A stretch of 64,000 bases of DNA from Ophiura sarsii (Eukaryota; Echinodermata; Ophiuroidea; Amphilepidida; Ophiuridae). This document shows, in pieces, positions 55,761 to 64,000 of this stretch (within the stretch, counting starts at the first letter, position 1; each line of letters starts with the position of its first letter). Below the pieces are notes generated by a model, which saw only the letters and a program-made list of their open reading frames with translations, ran no database searches and had not been told where the DNA came from. The DNA is taken from NCBI GenBank assembly GCA_035610835.1, contig CM069452.1, positions 64,690,368-64,754,367 of the forward strand, in the 5' to 3' direction. Position numbers and translations under genes: made by a program.

Positions 55761-57060
55761 AGGGAGTGTTCAGAAATACTTTGGTAGGCGGGTTGGCCAA
55801 TTTTTTTTTGTCGGTGTCTAAACTTTTTTGACCCCCCCCCCTTTACAAATTGACAAACTTTTCTGACCTCCCCTTTAACAGGGTGAAAAACCTTTTTGAC
55901 CCCCCCCCCCTACTGTCAGATGTAAATAGACATTTGACTCAAGTTCTAATCTATGACGCTTACAGTCAGAACTGTGTATAGCTGGCAATCAATTTGCAAC
56001 ATTTCAAATTCACTTGACACATATCTTTCAAGCCTCCGAATTGTATTTTTCGGTGATTTGTATTTATCATGTTATAGCCTTTTTAAAAACGGTTTCTTTT
56101 TTCCAATTGTAGAAAGTTACTCTTTGTATACAAGTCCTTCTATCACACAATACTTTCACAAAGATTTGCACGCAGCACAAAAAATGTGGTCAACTTCAGT
56201 GGCGTAGCTAGGTTACTCATATTGGGGGGGGGGGGGTGCGATAAATGAAAATGAACCAACAACTTTTGTGAGTCAAGAAATGCGCGCGTAACACGCGAAC
56301 ATTTTTGACTTTGCACCTATTTTTTGCACGATTGAGCTTCATTATGGCTCTAAACAAGCCTGTACCAAACAATATTGTATTTTGGGAAGAAATATGCACG
56401 CGTAGCGCGCGAAATTTTTTCATCTGTGTACATGGGTAAAAGAAAATTTAAAAAAAAATTTAAAAAAAAAAAAAAATCCGCCCGCCCGCCCCTCCTCCGA
56501 AAGTTGTGGAGGACAACATAACAATTTTTGTTTTTTGTCCTTACCAACTGTTCTGAAGTAAAAATTGTGGACACTGGTTAGTCACATTTTGTATAACAAA
56601 TCCTGCTGTCTGCACGTTGTTTTCACAAAGACACGCGCTGAGCACGCAGAAATTTGGTCAACTGCGTTCAAAATCACGTGTAGTGCGCGGAAATGTATAT
56701 TAAACTATTTAACCCTGTTGACGATCACCCTTATCAACAGTTCTCAAGTACAAATTGTAGTCACATTTTGTATAACAAATTCTACTGTCGGCACAATGTT
56801 TTTACGAAGATTTGCGCGGAGCGTGCGGAAATCTGTATAATTTGTTACAAAAATGTTTATACTGTAGTATTTTCTTGCGCGTAGCGCAGAAAATTTTGGT
56901 ATTTTTCCCGTTAACGACTACCTATTTGGCCTAACTTTTTTGACCCCCTCTTGAGTAGGTAAAACTTTTTAGTCCCCCCTTTTTGAGACTTCAAACTTTT
57001 TAGACGCCCCCCCCCCTGTTTTGGCCAACCCCCCCACCAAAGTATTTCTGAACACTCCCT
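55761..57060 (+). mobile_element. 1.3-kb element with AGGGAGTGTTCAGAAATACT ends
   Basis: The left end AGGGAGTGTTCAGAAATACT continues as TTGGTAGGCGGGTTGGCCAA. The right end is its reverse complement with small gaps. The interior repeats ACTTTTTTGACCCCCC near both ends. It also has about six GCGCGTAGCGCGCG-like motifs each followed by AAATTT (for example near 56282, 56398, 56632, 56682, 56815 and 56875). A CAGTGGCGTAGCTAGG end at 56199 suggests a nested hAT fragment. No transposase frame. Confidence 0.7.
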
Positions 57061-57074
57061 TACTAACCCTCACT

Positions 57075-57245
57075 TAATTAAGATTTGATTGGAGAATTTC
57101 CGACCTAGATGGAACTTTTTTGGGGTTAACAAAGAATCCTGGTTTCAAGGCGACTTGAACCCACGATTGATAGAAAACTCCCGACCGACGATCCCGACCG
57201 ACGATCAGCGCGCTAGACCGCTCGGCCAAACCTCTACCCAATCAC
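57075..57245 (-). mobile_element. tRNA-derived SINE fragment
   Basis: On the minus strand TTTGGCCGAGCGGTCTAGCG (A-box) and GTGGGTTCAAGTCGCC (B-box) are about 60 bases apart. The spacing is widened by a duplicated CGTCGGTCGGGA. A body follows down to about 57075. A Ser/Leu-type tRNA origin is likely. Confidence 0.6.
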
Positions 57246-57660
57246 TGCCCAGAATTCCGTTAGATCAATAAACCCCCTAAAATACAGGATTGTCAAATAT
57301 TATGATTGATGGATGATGATATGATATAGCCTAGATAAATATGATGATGTGATGATGACAATTTAATTTGACACGTGTCAGCGTGTGATGATGAGATGAC
57401 AATTGACATGGTCATGGATGATTGATGAGTTAAAGTTAAAAAAGTAAAATTACAACTTATTCATTGCTCCGCTATTGTCTACTTACAACTGCAGTCTGTT
57501 ATAGCATTTTAGTAAGCCTCCTGTGTACACTTATTGTAAAATAACATTTCAGTCTCCACAATACAAATCATTTACTGTCCGTAAAAATGGCCGTCCCTAG
57601 AATCGTTGCCACAACCAAATACTTTTGCCAACTCGGATAAATACCAACTCGGACTCATGA
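57246..57660. other. No gene recognised; GATGAT-rich
   Basis: Irregular GATGATATGATG low-complexity at about 57303-57420. Confidence 0.35.
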
Positions 57661-57664
57661 ATTT

Positions 57665-58030
57665 CGTACACACGCCTGACCGGACGCGATTTCTTTTTTT
57701 CGTACATGAGTTGAGCAAAATGTATTTATTCCGTTTTAATACGAAATAAAGCTATTAAATTCACTGAATAAAATGATTTTTCTTAAAGTTCCGATCACTT
57801 TTTTGGGGTAACGATTTTTTTTCTTTCTAAAAGGTGGTTAACCACCATGCACCAGCCAGTTAAGGCAGTTTGTGTACTTGTTTGTGACCTCCAGGCCACC
57901 CCTTGTGCTTCTAAAATAAGAACCATTGGAGTTATGCAACTCAAACTTTGGAATGTGACAATGACCTTCCATGTAAAATAGAAAACATAAAGTTGAAAAT
58001 CGGGCCAGCAATCATGTACGAAAAAAATGA
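57665..58030 (-). mobile_element. MITE-like stretch with TTTTTTTCGTACATGA ends
   Basis: TTTTTTTCGTACATGA at 57688-57703 and its complement near 58011-58027 bracket the stretch. About 57850-58010 is an inverted relative of the interior of the MITE at 35830-36194 (for example CCAAAGTTTGAGTTGCATA). The left part (57665-57790) is related to 58652-58780. Confidence 0.6.
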
Positions 58031-58650
58031 ATCTCACATTCGGGAGAGTAAAGATAAAGAAACATAGTTATTGCCGACGCCTTATTAGAACCCGAAAGCT
58101 TATTGTGGGTTGTGACAGAATAAATTGTATTCAAAAATTTGGAGCCAGCAATGGACCTACGGCACATAATCTCCTGGCCACAGTTCGACATACGTGGGCG
58201 CACTTCGATCAGGCTGCGCACGCATGCTTGAACTCACAAAATACTGCCAACCAACAACACCAAAGCACCTGATTGGTCAAATTTAAACTGAAGCCTTTTT
58301 AACGATCGTCACGCTGCGCCGTATCCACCAACGCAGTGCTCCCGCTGCGCCATAACCACCGACGCAGTGGGGCGCGATGGCGCGTGGAAAAGCTCATGAG
58401 TTTTTCAGTTCTCACGTTTGAGCACCAACCAATCAGAGCCTTGAGGTCGAGATGACGTAGTGCGCACAACAGAGATCCAGGGGACCGTTTTGGGGTGAGG
58501 TTGAGCAGGCGTACTTTACGCGAGCTCAACCTCATGTGAAGTGCGCGCATTGTGACATCACATTACTCCGCTCCCAATGTTGTATTCAAAAAACAAAAAC
58601 AAATAACGCTAGGCTGTCCCTGAGACGATTATCGTCTCAGGGCTGTCCTT
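58031..58650. other. Gene-free stretch with two strong hairpins
   Basis: TGAGGTTGAGC/GCTCAACCTCA at 58496-58534 and CCCTGAGACGAT/ATCGTCTCAGGG at 58618-58642. GCTGCGCC and ACGCAGTG motifs repeat at 58310-58370. No gene seen. Confidence 0.5.
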
Positions 58651-58651
58651 C

Positions 58652-58817
58652 CTGTACGCGATTTTTTTTTTACTAATCAACCATTTGTTAAATGTATTTA
58701 TTCGATTTTATTATACGGAATAAAGCAAAATTCACTGAATTAAATGTTTGTTTTTAAATTTAAAAAGTCAACTGATTTAACAAATGTTGATTAGTAAAAA
58801 AATAATCGCGTCCTGTA
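58652..58817 (+). mobile_element. Small MITE (CGCGATTTTTTTTTACTAAT ends)
   Basis: ACTAATCAACCATTTGTTAA on the left and TTAACAAATGTTGATTAGTA on the right form inverted repeats, preceded and followed by CGCGA/TCGCG. TTTATTCG..TTTTA and GAATAAAGC in the middle are shared with 57715-57770. Confidence 0.65.
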
Positions 58818-58989
58818 CTGTTGCAGGAGACCGGTAGGTCGACGATTGAAGGCGTGGTCGAGATAGACCATGCTCAGCTCACCTACTGGCCTACTTGGGC
58901 CACGCCACGCCAGCAACAATAAATCGTATCATTTTGATCCAATTTCGAGATTGAATGAACTCGAAAATTTAACTTTTTCAAATATCGAG
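58818..58989. other. No gene recognised
   Basis: Unique sequence leading into the degenerate edge of satellite array 2. Confidence 0.3.
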
Positions 58990-61900
58990 TTTGTTTTTTA
59001 TAAATAATAAATTGGAGGAAAGCTAATATTTTTTCTTGGTTAATTAAGCATAATACAAAGCATTTTAATTCGTGTTTAGATCCTATTCTAAACATTTTAT
59101 CGAATGAAAGTTGCTTTGACATTTACTACTTGATAGAAGAGAAAAACGTAAACTCGATCGAGTTTGGTTTGGTATACTAGTATGCCATTTTCTATAGAAA
59201 CACGTGCAGGGATACTATTAATTTTGGGATAGGAAAGTTCTATACTAACGTACGTAGCGAAAACGGTCCCTTTTGAATATTTACATAAATTATGGTAATC
59301 ATCGGCATGTGTCGGTGACCGGCGTTTAACGCGTTTAACAATGTTTAACCAGGTTTAACGTAATATTTGGTCGGCATAGGTTTGAGGGCGCTGTGGATTT
59401 ACACAGACGACGGTGGCCACGCGAAACCTAAATGTTGAATACGTAGTGAATAACACGTAATCGCGAATGTTAATCTGATCATTTGGACAAATTCATCATA
59501 ATTAGAAGAATTGACATCGTTAACCGGGCGACGCGATGACTGTTAAAAATAAATCCGGATCCCGTTGACATAATTGGGTCGTCTGAGAGACGCGTGGCCA
59601 GCGTCGTGTCGTCTGCTCTACAATCACGCCTGATCGGTATAGCGCCACCAGTTCTATGCCGACCAAATTTAAATTTAATAGTGGCCTCCGATCGGCAAGC
59701 TCAGTGGCACACCCCAGCACGTGTGAAAAAACAAAAAACGTAACTCGATATCGAGTTTCGTTTAGTATAATAGCATTTTCCATAGAAACACGTGTGAAAA
59801 CGTAACTCGATATCGAGTTTGGTTTAGTATATTATACCATTTCCTATAGAAACACGTGTGAAAAACCAAAAACGTAACTCGATATCGAGTTTCGTTTAGT
59901 ATATACCATTTTCCATAGAAACACGTGTGAAAACGTAACTCGATATCGAGTTTGGTTTAGTATATTATACCATTTTCCATAGAAACACGTGTGAAAAACG
60001 TAACTCGATATCGAGTTTGGTTTTATTTTTGAAACTCGATATCGAGTTTGATTTTTTTTTTGAAACTCGATATCGAGTTTGATATTTTTTTGAAACTCAA
60101 TATCGAGTTTCATTTTTTCATGAAACTCGATATCGAGTTTGGTTTTCATTGAATGCATTGGAGAATAACTGATTTTTTTCTTGGTAGTATATGATTAAGC
60201 TTTACTTAGCATGTTAGTTCGTGTTTAGAACCTATTTTTAACATTTAATCGAATGAAAGTTGCTTGACATTACTACTTGGTAGCAGTTAGAAGAGAAAAA
60301 CGTAACTCGATATCGAGTTTGGTTTAGTATATACCATTTTCCATAGAAACACGTGTGAAAAACGTAACTCGATATCGAGTTTGATTTTTTTTTTGAAACT
60401 CGATATCGAGTTTGATTTTTTCATGAAACTCGATATCGAGTTTGGTTTCATTGAATGCATTGGAGAATAACTGATTTTTTTCTTGGTAGTATATGATTAA
60501 GCTTTACTTAGCATGTTAGTTCGTGTTTAGAACCTATTCTTAACATTTGATCGAATGAAAGTTGCTTGACATTACTGCTTGGTAGCAGTTAGAAGAGAAA
60601 AACGTAACTCGATATCGAGTTAGGTTTAGTATATATCATTTTCAATAGAAACACGTGTGAAAACGTAACTCGATATCGAGTTTGGTTTGGTATACCATTT
60701 TCCATAGAAACACGTGTGAAAACGTAACTCGATATCGAGTTTCGTTAGTATAAACCATTTTCCATAGAAACACGTGTGAAAAACGTAACTCGATATCGAG
60801 TTTGGTTGTTTTTTTGAAACTCGATATCGAGTTTGATTTTTTTTTAAAACTCGATATCGAGTTTGGTTTTCATTGAATGCATTGGAGAATAACTGATTTT
60901 TTTTCTTGGTAGTATATGATTAAGCTTTACTTAGCATGTTAGTTCGTGTTTAGAACCTATTCTTAACATTTTATCGAATGAAAGTTGCTTGACATTACTA
61001 CTTGGTAGCAGTTAGAAGAGAAAAACGTAACTCGATATCGAGTTTGGTTTAGTATATACCATTTTCCCATAGAAACACGTGTGAAAACGTAACTCGATAT
61101 CGAGTTTGGTTTGGTATACCATTTTCCATAGAAACACGTGTGAAAACGTAACTCGATATCGAGTTTCGTTTAGTAGAAACACGTGTGAAAAACGTAACTC
61201 GATATCGAGTTTGATTTTTTTTTTTGAAACTCGATATCGAGTTTGATTTTTTCATGAAACTCGATATCGAGTTTGGTTTTCATTGAATGCATTGGAGAAT
61301 AACTGATTTTTTTTCTTGGTAGTATATGATTAAGCTTTACTTAGCATGTTAGTTCGTGTTTAGAACCTATTCTTAACATTTTATCGAATGAAAGTTGCTT
61401 GAAAGAGAAAAACGTAACTCGATATCGAGTTTGGTTTAGAATATACCATTTTCCCATAGAAACACGTGTGAAAACGTAACTCGATATCGAGTTTGGTTTG
61501 CTATACCATTTTCCATAGAAACACGTGTGAAAACGTAACTCGATATCGAGTTTCGTTTAGTATATACCATTTTCCATAGAAACACGTGTGAAAAACGTAA
61601 CTCGATATCGAGTTTGGTGGGGTTTTTTTAAACTCGATATCGAGTTTGATATTTTTTTTGAAACTCGATATCGAGTTACGTTGTTTTTTTGAAACTCGAT
61701 ATCGAGTTTGATATTTTTTTTGAAACTCGATATCGAGTTTGGTTTTCATTGAATGCATTGGAGAATAACTGATTTTTTTTCTTGGTAGTATATGATTAGG
61801 CTTTACTTAGCATGTTAGTTCGTGTTTAGAACCTATTCTTAATATTTTATCGAATGAAAGTTGCTTGACATTACTACTTGGTAGCAGTTAGAAGAGAAAA

Positions 61901-64000
61901 ACGTAACTCGATATCGAGTTTGGTTAAGTATATACCATTTTTCCATAGAAACACGTGTGAAAACGTAACTCGATATCGAGTTTGGTTTGGTATACCATTT
62001 TCCATAGAAACACGTGTGAAAACGTAACTCGATATCGAGTTTCGTTTAATAAAAAACATTTTCCATAGAAACACGTGTGAAAAACGTAACTCGATATCGA
62101 GTTTGGTTTTTTTTTTAAAACTCGATATCGAGTCTGATTTTTTTTTTTGAAACTCGATATCGAGTTTGATTTTTTTTTAAAACTCGATATCGAGTTTGAT
62201 ATTTTTTCATGAAACTCGATATCGAGTTTGGTTTTCATTGAATGCATTGGAGAATAACTGATTTTTTTCTTCTTGGTAGTATATGATTAAGCTTTACTTA
62301 CCATGTTAGTTCGTGTTTAGAGCCTATTCTTAACATTTTATCGAATGAAAGTTGCTTGACATTACTACTTGGTAGCAGTTAGAAGAGAAAAACGTAACTC
62401 GATATCGAGTTTGGTTTAGTATATACCATTTTCCCATAGAAACACGTGTGAAAACGTAACTCGATATCGAGTTTGGTTTGCTATACCATTTTCCATAGAA
62501 ACACGTGTGAAAACGTAACTCGATATCGAGTTTAGTTTAGTATATACCATTTTCCATAGAAATACGTGTGAAAAACGTAACTCGATATCGAGTTTGGTGT
62601 GGTTTTTTTAAACTCGATATCGAGTTTGATATTTTTTTTGAAACTCGATATCGAGTTACGTTTTTTTTTTGAAACTCGATATCGAGTTTGATATTTTTTT
62701 TGAAACTCGATATCGAGTTTGGTTTTCATTGAATGCATTGGAAAATAACTGATTTTTTTTCTTGGTAGTATATGATTAGGCTTTACTTAGCATGTTAGTT
62801 CGTGTTTAGAACCTATTCTTAACATTTTATCGAATGAAAGTTGCTTGACATTACTACTTGGTAGCAGTTAGAAGAGAAAAACGTAACTCGATATCGAGTT
62901 TGGTTTAGTATATACCATTTTTCCATAGAAACACGTGTGAAAACGTAACTCGATATCGAGTTTCGTTTAATAAAAAACATTTTCCATAGAAACACGTGTG
63001 AAAAACGTAACTCGATATCGAGTTTTTTTTTATTTTTTAAACTCGATATCGAGTCTGATTGGTTTTTTTGAAACTCGATATCGAGTTTGATATTTGTTTT
63101 TAAACTCGATATCGAGTTTGATATTTTTTCATGAAACTCGATATCGAGTTTGGTTTTCATTGAATGCATTGGAGAATAACTGATTTTTTTCTTGGTAATA
63201 TATGATTAAGCTTTACTTAGCATGTTAGTTCGTGTTTAGAACCTATTCTTAACATTTTATCGAATGAAAGTTGCTTGACATTACTACTTGGTAGCAGTTA
63301 GAAGAGAAAAACGTAACTCGATATCTAGTTTGGTTTAGTATATACCATTTTCCCATAGAAACACGTGTGAAAACGTAACTCGATATCGAGTTTGGTTTAG
63401 TATATACCATTTACCATAGAAACACGTGTGAAACATAACTCGATATCGAGTTTCATTTAGTATACCATTTTCCATAGAAACACGTGTCAAAACGTAACTC
63501 GATATCGAGTTTGGTTTGGTATATACCATTTTCCATAGAAACATGTGTGAAAACATAACTCGATATCGAGTTTGGTTTGGTATATACCATTTACCATAGA
63601 AACACGTGTGAAAACGTAACTCGATATCGAGTTTGGTTTGGTATATACCATTTTCCATAGAAACACGTGTGAAAAACGTAACTCGATATCGAGTTTGATT
63701 TTTTTTTTGAAACTCGATATCGAGTTTTATATTTTTTTTTAAACTCGATATCGAGTTTGATTTTTTTTTTTTTAAACTCGATATCGAGTTTCATTTTTTC
63801 ATGAAACTCGATATCGAGTTTGGTTTTTATTGAATGCATTGGAGAATAACTGATGTTTTTTCTTCTTGGTAGTATATGATTAAGCTTTACTTAGCATGTT
63901 AGTTCGTGTTTAGAACCTATTCTTAACATTTTATCGAATGAAAGTTGCTTGACATTACTACTTAGTAGCAGTTAGAAGAGAAAAACGTAACTCGATATCG
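58990..64000 (-). repeat. Satellite array 2, inverted relative of 18325-21960
   Basis: Same AACTCGATATCGAGTT palindrome, units A and B and spacer C, reverse-complemented relative to array 1. Nine full or nearly full copies of spacer C occur between about 60135 and 63985, one with an internal deletion at about 61400. A degenerate copy marks the left edge at 59000-59150. The array runs off the window at 64000. Open frames within it are artefacts. Confidence 0.95.
59207..59717 (+). mobile_element. Fold-back element inserted in satellite array 2
   Basis: A 511-bp non-satellite block flanked on both sides by CACGTG (59201-59206, 59718-59723), a sequence normally present once in unit B. This is therefore a 6-bp or longer target duplication. 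The inner part carries inverted repeats: TTTGGTCGGCATAG (about 59367) with CTATGCCGACCAAA (about 59654), and GACGACGGTGGCCACGCG with a diverged partner near 59590-59615. Non-coding. Confidence 0.75.

Noticed and set aside
57150..57245. Functional tRNA-Ser/Leu gene
   Set aside because: A- and B-boxes are present, but the stems do not pair well, an internal CGTCGGTCGGGA is duplicated, and a SINE-like body follows.

Overview
The window looks like gene-poor animal DNA, probably from a marine invertebrate deuterostome; an echinoderm is my weak guess. The signs are split coding sequence with GT/AG splice sites, tRNA-derived SINEs (one with a Deu-like core), a decayed CR1/L2-type LINE end, many MITE-like inverted-repeat elements, long poly-G/poly-C runs and kilobase satellite arrays. 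I see no bacterial gene organisation, operon, CRISPR array or rRNA.

Only two stretches look like functional protein-coding sequence, both on the minus strand. The first is a large Mutator-like (MULE) protein gene. Its main exon is 37500-43961, and a 51-bp upstream exon at 46690-46740 joins it in frame. The protein has about 98 tandem 11-residue repeats, then a cysteine-protease-like domain, a WRKY/GCM1-type zinc-binding region, a DDE transposase core with D, D and E all present, a lysine-rich stretch and a Cys-rich tail. The second is one exon (52469-53155) of a protein kinase, bounded by splice sites and ending just before the APE motif, so the rest of the catalytic domain is outside what I can identify. 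Decayed coding relics are a LINE reverse-transcriptase C-terminus (about 16040-16660, minus) and a probable MADF-domain exon (29590-29747, plus).

Most of the rest is repeats. From left to right: 1-5 kb has two identical 460-bp MITEs; 5.7-10 kb has MITEs, a TATCGATA palindrome array and a TTAA-flanked MITE with two other elements nested in it; 10.85-12.89 kb is a CCAATATTGG array with U2-snRNA-like 5' ends inside; 13.4-17.8 kb has a hAT-type MITE with a perfect 8-bp target duplication, two abutting MITEs, the LINE relic and another MITE; 18.3-21.96 kb is a satellite built on AACTCGATATCGAGTT; 22-28 kb holds several MITEs, a 0.9-kb palindrome and a pogo/Tigger-type MITE; 30.2-36.4 kb is a nested inverted-repeat complex with a SINE; 37.4-46.7 kb is the MULE gene; 48.2-50.1 kb is a 1-kb tandem duplication; 50.7-51.2 kb has tRNA-type SINEs; 52.5-53.2 kb is the kinase exon; 53.4-58.8 kb has tandem repeats, hAT-like and other inverted-repeat elements; and 59-64 kb is the same satellite as at 18-22 kb in inverted orientation.

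The recurring theme is tandem arrays whose unit contains a perfect palindrome (cores TATCGATA, CCAATATTGG, CGATATCG, ACCATGGT). Several of these arrays lie inside or next to inverted-repeat elements. Nearly all other open frames come from these arrays and are not genes.
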